Source: Leadbettera azotonutricia ZAS-9
GTDB taxonomy: Bacteria > Spirochaetota > Spirochaetia > Treponematales > Breznakiellaceae
DNA length: 64,000 nucleotides
NCBI RefSeq assembly: GCF_000214355.1
Contig: NC_015577.1
Span: 2,126,453 to 2,190,452 of the forward strand
Reading direction: 5' to 3'
Below, piece by piece: positions 9,659-18,291 of this stretch. Positions within the stretch are counted from its first letter, which is position 1. Every line of letters starts with the position of its first letter. A program made the position numbers and the translations under genes. Below the pieces are notes generated by a model, which saw nothing but the letters and a program-made list of their open reading frames with translations, was not told the DNA's origin and ran no database searches.

Positions 9659-9675
9659 CCAGCCGGAGGATTAGG

Positions 9676-9702
9676 AAGGCCCCTAAAATTAAAGGGGGCC
9701 TT
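9676..9702 (+). terminator. Hairpin between flaG and fliD
   Basis: An 8-bp perfect stem AAGGCCCC / GGGGCCTT encloses an AT-rich 11-base loop. No U tract follows, so it may act as an attenuator or RNA-stabilising stem rather than a true terminator. Confidence 0.4.
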
Positions 9703-9747
9703 GGGGGGTCCGGGAACTTCCAGCGAAGCTCCCTACGGAAAGGGGAT

Positions 9748-11727
9748 ATGTCTGATGTTTATATACCGGGGGTAAAAAGCCGGTTCAATACAGAAAAAAT
9801 CATCGAAGACCTGATGAAGGTCGAACGGATCCCGAAGGACAGGGCGGAAAAGAATGTAGACCGCCTTACCACCGAGAAGGGATATTGGACGGACGTGGGC
9901 CGCCGCATGAGCGCCCTGCGGGACAGCGCCAGATCCCTCTACTCTTTTCAGAACCCTTTCAATGATCGCATAGTCAACTCTTCGGACGAATGGGCCATCA
10001 CGGGGACAGCCACCCGCGAAGCGGTGGAGCAGGAACGCTTTTTTACCGTAAAGCAAATAGCCCAGGCGGACCGTTTCCTTTCCACTCCCCTGGACGACAA
10101 GTTCAAGGTTGAGAGCGGAACGTATACATTCACTGTGGGCAAAGACGAAATCTCCTTCAATTTCAGGGGCGGTTCTTTAAAGGAATTCACCGAAGCATTG
10201 AACCGCCGGGGCCAGAACAAGATTCAGGCCAGCATCATATCGGTGACATCGGGATCCAAATCCCTCCTCATCGAATCCAAAGTTACAGGCGAAGAAAACC
10301 GCCTGGGCTTTAAGGACGCCGCAGAGCGCCTGGGCGAGCAGACAGGCATGGCGCAAAAATCCTACGACACCCGAAGAAGCATCATGGGGGAACCCATGAT
10401 GGTAAAGGCAGGGGAACAGGCTTCCATAGCTGTGAGCCCCGCTCTTGCCCCTTCTTCGTCCCTTGTCTTGCGTCTTGAAACCTCCACTGCCCTAAAAGCA
10501 TCCGAACCATGGAACCCTCCCAAGCCGCCTCCGGGGCCTTCCATTCCCGCAGCAGGCGCGGTTTCCTACGGCGGCATCGTCGTCGAGAATGATGCCTCCA
10601 AGGTGGAGCTTCCCTCATGGACGCCCCCCCAGCCGCCCAGGCGGGTAGACGATATGTCTGTCATATCCCTTGGCTTTTCCGACGGTACCACGAAAGAGCT
10701 CCCCGCACTGGCGGATTCAGCTTCCTTCAGCGGGCGCCAATACAGGCTGGACGAAATATCGGGAGGCAAGACCATTGTCTCCATCGACATAGCAAACAGG
10801 AACACCCACCGGGATGTGTCCTTGCGGAACATCGAGGTTTTCGATCCTTCCAGCGTAGGCGGCGTAAGGCCCCTCAATGCGATTTCCCAGGCCCAGGATG
10901 CCATCATCGCAATGGAAGGCATCGAAATAAAGCGTTCGTCCAACAATATCGACGATTTGCTTCCCGGGGTTACCCTCACTGTCAGGGCGGCCACCGAGAA
11001 GCCGGTAAAGCTCAACGTGGAGCCCGACCGCGAAGGGGTAAAGGACGCCATCATAGGCCTTGTGGGCAACTACAACAGGCTCATGGCCGAGATCAATATA
11101 CTTACCAGGACCGATGACAAAGTCATTGAAGAACTCTCCTATCTTACCAAAGAAGAGCAGGACGATTACCGTAAGCGGCTCGGGGCTTTTCAGGCCGATT
11201 CTACCTTGACCCAGTTCAGGAGTACCCTGCAGCGGGTTGCATCGGTGGCCTACCCTACTTCCTTGGAACGGGATTTGGCCCTTTTGACCCAGATAGGGGT
11301 AGGAACGGACATACGCAGGGGCGGCGCCAGCGCGGGCTACGATCCTTCCCGGCTCAGGGGCTATCTTGAAATTGACGAGAAAGCCCTGGACGCGGCCATT
11401 GCCACAAAGTTTGCGGGCATAAAGGAGCTTTTCGGCTACGATACCAACGGCGATCTTTTGGCCGACACAGGAGTGGCCTATTCCCTCGAAACCATGACAA
11501 AACCCTACGTGGAGACCGGCGGCTTTATAGCCCTTAAGACCGGCACTGTGGACAACCGCATCGATCAGGAAAAGCGGCGCATAGACACTATGGACAGGCA
11601 GCTTGCAAACAAGGAAGCGGATCTCAAAGTGCAGTACGGCCAGATGGAAAGCGCCTACAGCCGCATGGAACAAATGTCAGGCACCCTCGACCGCTTTAGC
11701 CAGCAGAACAGCAACAACAACAGGTAA
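9748..11727 (+). CDS. fliD: Flagellar filament cap protein FliD (HAP2)
   Basis: FliD caps the growing filament and folds incoming flagellin, here in the periplasm. The 659-residue protein has the FliD_N domain at the start (VYIPGVKSRFNTEKIIEDLM) and the FliD_C region in the second half, including LVGNYNRLMAEINILT and the LLTQIGVGTD segment. It ends in the usual coiled coil (about 600-655, KRRIDTMDRQLANKEADLK). A proline-rich insert near residues 250-300 (PWNPPKPPPGPS, SWTPPQPPRRV) is unusual and may be a linker. The SD is AAAGGGG. It is followed after 3 bp by the next gene, which implies translational coupling. Confidence 0.95.
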   Translation: MSDVYIPGVKSRFNTEKIIEDLMKVERIPKDRAEKNVDRLTTEKGYWTDVGRRMSALRDSARSLYSFQNPFNDRIVNSSDEWAITGTATREAVEQERFFTVKQIAQADRFLSTPLDDKFKVESGTYTFTVGKDEISFNFRGGSLKEFTEALNRRGQNKIQASIISVTSGSKSLLIESKVTGEENRLGFKDAAERLGEQTGMAQKSYDTRRSIMGEPMMVKAGEQASIAVSPALAPSSSLVLRLETSTALKASEPWNPPKPPPGPSIPAAGAVSYGGIVVENDASKVELPSWTPPQPPRRVDDMSVISLGFSDGTTKELPALADSASFSGRQYRLDEISGGKTIVSIDIANRNTHRDVSLRNIEVFDPSSVGGVRPLNAISQAQDAIIAMEGIEIKRSSNNIDDLLPGVTLTVRAATEKPVKLNVEPDREGVKDAIIGLVGNYNRLMAEINILTRTDDKVIEELSYLTKEEQDDYRKRLGAFQADSTLTQFRSTLQRVASVAYPTSLERDLALLTQIGVGTDIRRGGASAGYDPSRLRGYLEIDEKALDAAIATKFAGIKELFGYDTNGDLLADTGVAYSLETMTKPYVETGGFIALKTGTVDNRIDQEKRRIDTMDRQLANKEADLKVQYGQMESAYSRMEQMSGTLDRFSQQNSNNNR

Positions 11728-11730
11728 ACA

Positions 11731-12573
11731 ATGAACATTTTTATAAACGGCAGCCCCGCCGATATTACCCTGGAAACCGAAAAAACCGTGGGGGACATAC
11801 TTTTAGGCCTCGAAGCCTGGCTTACAGGCACGGGCAACCGCTTGAGCGGCCTGTCCATTGACGGAAAGGAAATAGGCGTCAAAGCCCTGGACGATTTCTT
11901 TAGCCGTGAAATTTCAGACATTAAAAACCTTGACATACGCATTTCGACCTGGCCTGCCCTCGCAGCCCAGGCTTTGAACGATCTGCGCGGGATCTGCGCC
12001 TATTGGGAAAACGCAGGCTTCGAAGATCGCAAGGCGCTGGTATCGGATTGGGAAAAAAGCGCAGCCTGCGTTTTTTTGGCTGCGGAAATAAGCGACATGG
12101 CAGGCTTTGCCTCAAGGGCCTTTAAAGGCGAGGGCCTTGCTCCCTCCCAGCTGAGCATACTCGCCGAGGAGCGCATCAGGGAGCTCTCCGATCCGGGGGC
12201 TGAAATTGAAAATGCGGCAAATGCGGTTCAGGGTATTGCAAGTCGGCTCGAAGATCTTCCCCTGGACATACAGACCGGTAAGGACGGGAGGGCCGCAGAA
12301 ACCATGCAGCTTTTTACCCGGCTGGGGGAAAAGCTCTTCCGCCTTCTTTTTGCGTTGAAATCCCGTGGCCTTTCCATCGAAGGTTTTACTGTAGACGGGA
12401 GTCCTGTAAAAAGCTTTATGGACGATTTCAGCGCAGCCCTCAAGGAGCTGACCGCAGCGTATGAAAACCGCGATTCTGTCCTTGTGGGCGATCTCGCGGA
12501 ATATGAACTGGCTCCAAGGCTTATAAAATTCTTTGAGGCGCTTAAAGAAGGCGCTTCATTAACGGTATCCTGA
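11731..12573 (+). CDS. Hypothetical protein coupled to FliD
   Basis: A 280-residue soluble protein that I do not recognise. It starts three bases after the fliD stop, so it is almost certainly co-translated with it. The first 65 residues (MNIFINGSPADITLETEKTV, then LSIDGKEIG) look like a small beta-rich domain. The rest is largely helical and Ala/Leu-rich, with no transmembrane segment, signal peptide or cysteine-motif cluster. Its position suggests a treponeme-specific flagellar accessory or export chaperone for FliD; this is inference from position only. Confidence 0.7.
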   Translation: MNIFINGSPADITLETEKTVGDILLGLEAWLTGTGNRLSGLSIDGKEIGVKALDDFFSREISDIKNLDIRISTWPALAAQALNDLRGICAYWENAGFEDRKALVSDWEKSAACVFLAAEISDMAGFASRAFKGEGLAPSQLSILAEERIRELSDPGAEIENAANAVQGIASRLEDLPLDIQTGKDGRAAETMQLFTRLGEKLFRLLFALKSRGLSIEGFTVDGSPVKSFMDDFSAALKELTAAYENRDSVLVGDLAEYELAPRLIKFFEALKEGASLTVS

Positions 12574-12637
12574 TCTACTGCTTTTCTTCCGATATATATA
12601 ATATAGAGTAATAGAGGAAAGAGGCTGGTTACATAGA

Positions 12638-13759
12638 ATGTTTGGGATTTATGGAAATTTAATGCTCTTGCAAAACCCTTCATACTTCAAAGAAGACGAT
12701 CCCATGGGGGCTATGATACTCCTCATCGGAATAGGGACCATCATTGTCATTGCGGTAATAGCCCACCTGGCGAGAAGGGGGGGCGCGGGCGCCATCCCGG
12801 TAAAGGGAGGGTCTTCTTCCGCAAGCCCCCGGCGTTTCAATGGTTTTACCCTTCACCGGATTTCGACAGCCTATAATCTTGACAAGGATCAGGCCCATCT
12901 TCTGGAATTTGTTTTCCGCAATGACGCTGTAGGCGATCCTGAGCGGGTTATGAGAAGCCCTGCCCTATTGGACAAGCATTTCAAGCGGGCCTATAAAGCC
13001 ATAGAGAGGAATGCGGAAACCGAGGAAGATGTCCAGCAGCAGCTGGTGCGGCTCTTTTCGCTCCGGAACACCATAGATTCGGCGCCTTCCTCAAGCAGCG
13101 GCGTTTCCACAAGCCAGATCGCGGAAAACACCGCGGCAGTGCTTTCGACAGGAAAGGACAGCTACTCTGTGCGGGTTATTTCGTCCAAGGGCGAGAACAT
13201 GGTGGTGGAAATACCCAGGAATGCCCTGGGAACGCCTGTGAAGCTTGCCAGGGCGACGAGTGTCAGCGTCTCGTTCTTTACCAAATCGAGCAAGGGTTTT
13301 GCCTTCGCTTCCAGGGTCGTAGGCACTGTGGATACTCCCAATGGCCCCGGCCTCCAGCTTGTCCATACAGGCAAACCCAAGGCCCTGGCCCAGAGGCGCT
13401 ACAGGCGCAAGCCGGTCGCATCAGGCTGCGTTTTCTATTTTGTGTATGTGGATACCGCCAAGGAAGGCCGCAAAAAGGTGAACAAACTCATTGTGGACTC
13501 CAGGCGTTTTACAGGCACTATACTGGATATTTCCATAGGCGGCTGTTCCATAAAAACCTCGGCCCCTGTGCAGGTAGGCTCGAGGCTCAAGATAGATGTG
13601 GATTACAGCGACGATTCCATGATCACCGTTCTGGGCCAGGTACTGAGATCCAACCGTTCCGGGGCAGTGGGGACCATCATTCATATTAAATTCCTTAAAG
13701 TACCCCGCAGGGCCTTCAACAACATAAACGCCCTGGTTTTCGGTTACGACAGTGATTGA
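12638..13759 (+). CDS. Membrane-anchored PilZ-domain protein (c-di-GMP receptor)
   Basis: An N-terminal hydrophobic helix (MILLIGIGTIIVIAVIAHLA) anchors the protein. A helical middle follows, and from about residue 250 there is a PilZ domain with both c-di-GMP motifs: QRRYRRKP (RxxxR) and DISIGG ([D/N]xSxxG). PilZ proteins bind c-di-GMP and change motility or secretion. An HD-GYP phosphodiesterase lies 1.5 kb downstream, giving a local signalling pair. The start is uncertain: ATGs at 12638, 12662 and 12704 all lack a strong SD, and the last would begin right at the membrane helix. The sequence TATATATAATATAG just upstream could hold a -10. Confidence 0.85.
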   Translation: MFGIYGNLMLLQNPSYFKEDDPMGAMILLIGIGTIIVIAVIAHLARRGGAGAIPVKGGSSSASPRRFNGFTLHRISTAYNLDKDQAHLLEFVFRNDAVGDPERVMRSPALLDKHFKRAYKAIERNAETEEDVQQQLVRLFSLRNTIDSAPSSSSGVSTSQIAENTAAVLSTGKDSYSVRVISSKGENMVVEIPRNALGTPVKLARATSVSVSFFTKSSKGFAFASRVVGTVDTPNGPGLQLVHTGKPKALAQRRYRRKPVASGCVFYFVYVDTAKEGRKKVNKLIVDSRRFTGTILDISIGGCSIKTSAPVQVGSRLKIDVDYSDDSMITVLGQVLRSNRSGAVGTIIHIKFLKVPRRAFNNINALVFGYDSD

Positions 13760-13801
13760 CCACGATATATAAAAAAAGCTAATATATTTGCATAGGTTGA
13801 A

Positions 13802-14068
13802 ATGAAGATAATAGAGATTAAGAACATAGTCCGGAAAGATACTCCCATTTATTACAGGCGCTTTTATACGGGCATCGCTGTGATTGAACTTATCGATAAA
13901 AATATCGAAGCGCCCCTGGAATTCCAGGTTGAGCATATGCCTACAGGCCAAATCGAAATAAGCATACTTAAGCTGGAAAATATCGATTATCCCCGGGTGC
14001 CCCTGCATAAGGAACTCAAAACCTATATAGGCGCCCTGGATTCCGATGGAAAGCTCCCTGCAACTTGA
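13802..14068 (+). CDS. Small conserved-looking hypothetical protein
   Basis: An 88-residue protein (MKIIEIKNIVRKDTPIYYRR) that I do not recognise. It has alternating charged and hydrophobic strands, including FYTGIAVIELIDKNIEAPLE, which suggests a compact beta fold. An SD-like AGGTTGA precedes the ATG. Its last 23 bases overlap the start of tsaE, so it belongs to the same transcription unit. There are no membrane segments. Confidence 0.7.
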   Translation: MKIIEIKNIVRKDTPIYYRRFYTGIAVIELIDKNIEAPLEFQVEHMPTGQIEISILKLENIDYPRVPLHKELKTYIGALDSDGKLPAT

Positions 14069-14516
14069 TCATCCTGCCATCCAAAAAAGCTCGTCCGCCG
14101 AAGAAACTATGGCTATCGGGGAAAGAATTGCCCCCCTCTTAAAACGCGGAAGCGTGCTGGTGCTTAAGGGTCCCTTGGGTGCAGGCAAAACCTGCCTTGC
14201 GAAAGGCATAGCCAAAGCCCTTGGAATAGAGGAAGAAGTGACCAGCCCCACCTATACCATAGTTTCGGAGTACGAAGCCCATTCGCCCCCCCTGCCCTTC
14301 TATCATATAGATGCCTACCGCCTTTCCGGGGATGACGATTTTGCCGCCATGGGAGGCGAAGAATACCTTGGGGGCGACGGAATCGCCGTTGTCGAATGGG
14401 GAGAGCGCATACCCAATGCCCTGCCCCCCCAGGCAATTTTTGTGGAAATTGAGATTGACAGCTCTTCAGGCAGCGGCGAAAGCCGGGTTGTCACCATAAA
14501 GCAGGGCAATTCATGA
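14046..14516 (+). CDS. tsaE: tRNA threonylcarbamoyladenosine biosynthesis ATPase TsaE
   Basis: TsaE is the ATPase that drives the TsaBD complex in making the t6A37 modification of ANN-decoding tRNAs. The Walker A motif GPLGAGKT is at residues 42-49, followed by the family signature SPTYTIV and the FYHIDAYRL (Walker B-like) and VVEWGERI segments. The 156-residue length is normal. It overlaps the previous gene by 23 bp and tsaB by 4 bp (ATGA), which indicates coupled translation. Confidence 0.95.
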   Translation: MESSLQLDHPAIQKSSSAEETMAIGERIAPLLKRGSVLVLKGPLGAGKTCLAKGIAKALGIEEEVTSPTYTIVSEYEAHSPPLPFYHIDAYRLSGDDDFAAMGGEEYLGGDGIAVVEWGERIPNALPPQAIFVEIEIDSSSGSGESRVVTIKQGNS

Positions 14517-15208
14517 ACATATTGGCCCTCGACACCACAGGATCTGTTCTTTCCGCTGCCCTCTCCTCCCCTGACGGCACAAGGCATGTGGAGATCGACG
14601 CCGGCTCAAGGCACTCCGAGCTCCTCATGGAGCTGATCGACTGGCTGTTCAAATCCGCTGGACTTAAAAAAGAAGAGCTTGAACTTGTAGCCTGCATGAA
14701 AGGCCCAGGCTCCTTCACAGGGCTTCGCATAGCCTATGCTGCCGCCAAAGGCCTTTCCCTTGCCCTGGGCATACCCATGGCAGCAGTCCCTACCCTGGAC
14801 TGCATAGCATACCCGTTTTCCATCTGGCCCGGCCTTGCAATCCCCTGCATAGATGCCAAAAAGAGCTGCTTTTATGCGGCCCTTTACAGGGGCGGCAAAA
14901 GGCTCACCGATTACCTCGACGCAAGCCCCGAAACCCTTGCGGAGGCAATTGCAGGAACCCATGATGAAACCCTGCTCAAAGAACCTATAGCGCTCTGCGG
15001 CCCGGGAGCTGAAATGCTCTTCCCCCTGATAGCCCGAATTCTGGAAAAACCAGAAAGACTCGCCATTTTTCCTTTATTTAGACGGGGAAATTCCTTGAGC
15101 TTATTGGAACTTGTCCAAATGAATGATATACTGCATTATAGGGAGAGAGAATTTTCCGGCCCTCTTTATTTGCGTAAAAGCGATGCGGAATTGAGCCTTA
15201 ATTTATAA
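14513..15208 (+). CDS. tsaB: tRNA threonylcarbamoyladenosine biosynthesis protein TsaB
   Basis: An ASKHA-fold protein (YeaZ family) that scaffolds TsaD and TsaE in t6A synthesis. It opens with MNILALDTTGSVLSAAL and has the conserved RHSELLMELIDWL and GPGSFTGLRIAYAAAKGL segments. It starts inside the tsaE stop codon. The length (231) is typical. tsaE-tsaB adjacency is common, whereas their position inside a motility/c-di-GMP cluster seems to be a treponeme trait. Confidence 0.95.
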   Translation: MNILALDTTGSVLSAALSSPDGTRHVEIDAGSRHSELLMELIDWLFKSAGLKKEELELVACMKGPGSFTGLRIAYAAAKGLSLALGIPMAAVPTLDCIAYPFSIWPGLAIPCIDAKKSCFYAALYRGGKRLTDYLDASPETLAEAIAGTHDETLLKEPIALCGPGAEMLFPLIARILEKPERLAIFPLFRRGNSLSLLELVQMNDILHYREREFSGPLYLRKSDAELSLNL

Positions 15209-15224
15209 TAAGAAGCTGGGGTGT

Positions 15225-16301
15225 ATGGCTGACGAGCAAATTGAACTCCAAGAACTCGACGACGACCTTGAACCTCTCGAGGTTCTGGAACTCGATGAAG
15301 AACCATCCTCAGAAATAGCCCAAAAATGCTCTTCCACGGAGTCCAGCCTCTTCAGCAACAGTATTTTTCCGGTGCTCCTTGTAGACAGGATGATGAAGAT
15401 ACTCTATGCCAACAAAGCCTGCGAAAACTTTTTTACCGGCTTTTTTGAGCTTGCGGGCAATTACTTCATCGATGTCTTCGGCAGAGCCTTTGAGATGGAA
15501 GACATACGCGCCATACGCGAGACCATTAGGGAGGGCACAAACGGCTATTCCTGGAAGGGTGTGGCAAAAATCAAATCCCGAAATGTAGCCACAGTCCAGA
15601 CCAGGGTTCACCTGTTTCCTGCAGAACTCGATTCCAAAGACCCCATGGAATTCGTGGTCCTTTTCGACGATGTCACCGAAGAACACAACCGCCCCTTAAG
15701 ATCGGTCTTTATGAGCCTCCTTGAAGCTTCAAAGCTCAAGGACAATGACACAGGGAAGCACATAGTCCGGGTCAGTTATTACGCAAAGCGTTTATCCGAA
15801 GAACTCTTCAGGGGCAAGAACCCCAAATACAACCGCATAGATGCCGACTTCATTGACAACATAGGTTTTTTGGCATCCATGCATGATGTAGGGAAAATCG
15901 GCACCCCCGACGATATCCTCAACAAGCAGGGCCCCCTTGCGGACTGGGAATGGACGCTCATGCGGGAGCATACCAAGAACGGCGCCTTCATCCTTTCGAC
16001 CTACCCTAACCCCATGGCCAAGGAGATAGCCCTTTCCCACCACGAACGCTGGGACGGCTCCGGCTACCCCTACCAGCTTTCAGGGGAGATGATACCCCTG
16101 GCTGCCCGCATCACCACCATCAGCGATGTGTATGACGCCCTCAGGATGGAGCGGAGCTACAAGCCGGCCCTTGCCCACGATGTCACTGTGCAAAAAATGC
16201 TGGAAGGGAAAGAAAGCCACTTCGATCCCTTCCTGGTGGATGTGTTTACGGGGATACATAAGGATTTTGAAAATATATTCGATTCGAATAAGGATGAGTA
16301 A
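15225..16301 (+). CDS. HD-GYP c-di-GMP phosphodiesterase with a PAS-like sensor domain
   Basis: The acidic N-terminus (Glu/Asp/Leu-rich, first 35 residues) is followed by a PAS-like domain (about 45-160; PVLLVDRMMKILYANKACEN). The C-terminal HD-GYP domain carries HDVGKIGTPDDIL and HHERWDGSGYP, the metal-binding and GYP signatures, so it should be an active c-di-GMP (or cGAMP) phosphodiesterase. No transmembrane segment is seen, so sensing is cytoplasmic. It follows tsaB after 16 bp and shares the block with the PilZ receptor at 12638. Confidence 0.92.
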   Translation: MADEQIELQELDDDLEPLEVLELDEEPSSEIAQKCSSTESSLFSNSIFPVLLVDRMMKILYANKACENFFTGFFELAGNYFIDVFGRAFEMEDIRAIRETIREGTNGYSWKGVAKIKSRNVATVQTRVHLFPAELDSKDPMEFVVLFDDVTEEHNRPLRSVFMSLLEASKLKDNDTGKHIVRVSYYAKRLSEELFRGKNPKYNRIDADFIDNIGFLASMHDVGKIGTPDDILNKQGPLADWEWTLMREHTKNGAFILSTYPNPMAKEIALSHHERWDGSGYPYQLSGEMIPLAARITTISDVYDALRMERSYKPALAHDVTVQKMLEGKESHFDPFLVDVFTGIHKDFENIFDSNKDE

Positions 16302-16318
16302 GTTTGCTGGCAAACTTA
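16299..16318. terminator. Bidirectional hairpin over two convergent stop codons
   Basis: TAAGTTTGC / GCAAACTTA is a perfect 9-bp dyad with a two-base centre. It contains the stop codon of the HD-GYP gene on one strand and of csrA on the other. The compact layout suggests a shared terminator, although no U tract is obvious. Confidence 0.4.
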
Positions 16319-16549
16319 TAGAGGTTCCCGCTTGACTCCGAAGTCCAGTTCAGGAATCACGATCGCCGATTCTGCGGCTGCCTTATTCTCGGCCTTGATA
16401 GCGTCAAAAACTTCCTGGCGGAAAACTTTTACTTTCTTGGGGGCGTCCACGCCGAGGCGCACCTGATCCCCCCGTATTTCGATGATGGAGATGGAAATAT
16501 CATCCCCAATCATTATTTTTTCGTTGATTTTCCTGGATAGTATAAGCAT
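16316..16549 (-). CDS. csrA: Carbon storage regulator CsrA (translational repressor)
   Basis: CsrA is a dimeric RNA-binding protein that blocks ribosome access at GGA-containing leaders, flagellin mRNA being the classic target outside the gamma-proteobacteria. [18 protein letters not shown], the [11 protein letters not shown] core and FRQEVFDAI are diagnostic. The 77-residue length includes a short extra tail. It lies 2 bp after fliW, its protein antagonist, as in Bacillus and other spirochetes. Confidence 0.95.
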   Translation of the reverse strand: MLILSRKINEKIMIGDDISISIIEIRGDQVRLGVDAPKKVKVFRQEVFDAIKAENKAAAESAIVIPELDFGVKREPL

Positions 16550-16551
16550 GG

Positions 16552-17001
16552 CTACTTCCTTGCCCCGGCATTGGCGGTCTGAAGCTCGGCCATAATGTCA
16601 TGCTTGGTTTTCCAGCGCTGATCCGTAAGTATCACCTGAAGGCCCTGGCGGCTGTCGCGGTTGATCACCAGAGGCCCCTGGAGGTTGGCGGTCATGGGCC
16701 CTGACGGCGGTATTGTCACAATTGAAAAGATGAGGGCCTTGCCGGGATCAGCAATACCGATTGCTTTGAGTTCCTCATTGTCAATATTAGCCTCGAAGTC
16801 GGGCCTGAAGAGGAAGGGGTTGATAATGATAAAAGCCACCTGCTCGCTGTCCAGGGACTGGAGCCAATAATAGGGCTGGCTTTCCGCATCGAAAAGCACA
16901 TAATCCTTTAGGGTCTCAAAACCCAAAAGCCCATGGGGGAACGTTATTTTCTGGCGCTCGTCAACCTCTATCAGTCCCTTTGCTTTTGTCGCAACCTTCA
17001 C
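16552..17001 (-). CDS. fliW: Flagellar assembly factor FliW (CsrA antagonist)
   Basis: FliW binds CsrA and flagellin. When flagellin is exported, FliW is freed to sequester CsrA, which relieves repression of flagellin translation. The family segments [33 protein letters not shown] and [18 protein letters not shown] are all present. The length (149) is normal. It sits between flgL and csrA in the flgN-flgK-flgL-fliW-csrA operon, which puts sensor and repressor under the same promoter as the hook-filament junction proteins. Confidence 0.95.
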   Translation of the reverse strand: MKVATKAKGLIEVDERQKITFPHGLLGFETLKDYVLFDAESQPYYWLQSLDSEQVAFIIINPFLFRPDFEANIDNEELKAIGIADPGKALIFSIVTIPPSGPMTANLQGPLVINRDSRQGLQVILTDQRWKTKHDIMAELQTANAGARK

Positions 17002-17024
17002 ATCAAACTCCTAATATCAGAATA

Positions 17025-18272
17025 TTATCGTAAAAAATCCAGCAAGGTGGGGGGCACTATTTTAGCCGCCGCCTGGAGGGCAGCCTTGTGGGCAAAATCC
17101 ATCATCGCCAGGTCCGTGGCAGCGTCGGCCATGTTTATAGCCGATTCCCTTGCCAGATAAGAGGCAGTATTGGGGATCTCCTGGTTGAGCCTTTCCCAAG
17201 CCTGATCGGCCCTTTCCTGCCTGCTCCCTATTTCGGAAAGCCGGGTTTCAAAGTTCTGCAGGGCAAGGTCTATGCCGCCTATGCCCTGGCTGCCCACAAA
17301 ATCCTGATCCCCCCTGAAAAGGCCATCCCGCAAGCGCAGCACCATATCAAAGGCTGAACCCCCCGAGACCCTTGCCCCGGCATGCCAGTTGGGTGCCGAC
17401 GGATCATTATTAAACTGGATAATGCCCAGTTCCTCAAGGGTGCGGGAACCCTGTTTGTCTTCAAGCTTTATAAGATGGGGATTGGTTCCCTCAAGGGCAA
17501 GTCCATGGCTATCAATATCAATATAAGCCTTGACCGGTGCGGACGATTCGTTGATCTTGGCGACCAGGGCAGGAAGGGTGTCGCCTGCGGTTACAGGAAT
17601 TTCCCTGCCGTCCACATAGAAAGCCCCTGATGCGGAAGCGCTCCAGTCGGTGGCGTCGGTGGTGGAGAAGATCTGCATTCTTTCCGCCCAGAAGGCCTCC
17701 CCTCCCCCTATGTCGAGCTGGGCATAGGTCTGGTCGGTTATCTCGGCGCTGCGGGCAGGGCCTGCGCCCCGGTATTCCACATTGACCACCATGGATTCAC
17801 CGCCCCCCTGCACTGTGCCTTCCACGATTCTGAAAGGTTCGGTAAAAGCCTTGTCGCCCGCGAACATCCGGTTGCCGTCAGGGCCTACGGAATTGGAAAC
17901 GGAGACTAGTTCTTTGAGGAGTTCATTTACCTCTACCGCCATATTGCGCAAATCATCCTTGGTATAGATGCCGTTGGCGCCCTGCACGGAAAGCTCCCGG
18001 ATTTTCTGCATCACATCCGTGGCCTGCTGCATGTAGATGTCCTGCTGGCGGTAATGATCCCGCGCGTAAAGGGTGTTTGTCTCGAAGCGCTCAAGCCGCG
18101 CAAGGTAGGACTCGTAGCGCACCGCGTGGGAGGCCGCCAGAGGATCGTCCCGCAGGTTCAGGATGCGCTTCTGGGTCGCAATCTGGGAATTGACCTTCGC
18201 CAGCCCTTCCTCCTGCCTGCGGAGCCTGTACTGTATATCGTTATTCGGCATGTCTGTTGCAACTCGTCTCAT
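17025..18272 (-). CDS. flgL: Flagellar hook-filament junction protein FlgL (HAP3)
   Basis: FlgL joins hook to filament. The flagellin-like N-terminal domain (residues about 1-120: RRQEEGLAKVNSQIATQKRI, then IRELSVQGANGIYTKDDL) and the C-terminal helices near the end (ATDLAMMDFAHKAALQAAAK) bracket a larger variable middle. The length is 415. AAGGAG lies about 10 bases before the ATG. It follows flgK after 19 bp. Confidence 0.93.
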   Translation of the reverse strand: MRRVATDMPNNDIQYRLRRQEEGLAKVNSQIATQKRILNLRDDPLAASHAVRYESYLARLERFETNTLYARDHYRQQDIYMQQATDVMQKIRELSVQGANGIYTKDDLRNMAVEVNELLKELVSVSNSVGPDGNRMFAGDKAFTEPFRIVEGTVQGGGESMVVNVEYRGAGPARSAEITDQTYAQLDIGGGEAFWAERMQIFSTTDATDWSASASGAFYVDGREIPVTAGDTLPALVAKINESSAPVKAYIDIDSHGLALEGTNPHLIKLEDKQGSRTLEELGIIQFNNDPSAPNWHAGARVSGGSAFDMVLRLRDGLFRGDQDFVGSQGIGGIDLALQNFETRLSEIGSRQERADQAWERLNQEIPNTASYLARESAINMADAATDLAMMDFAHKAALQAAAKIVPPTLLDFLR

Positions 18273-18291
18273 GTTATTATTGCTCCTTTAC

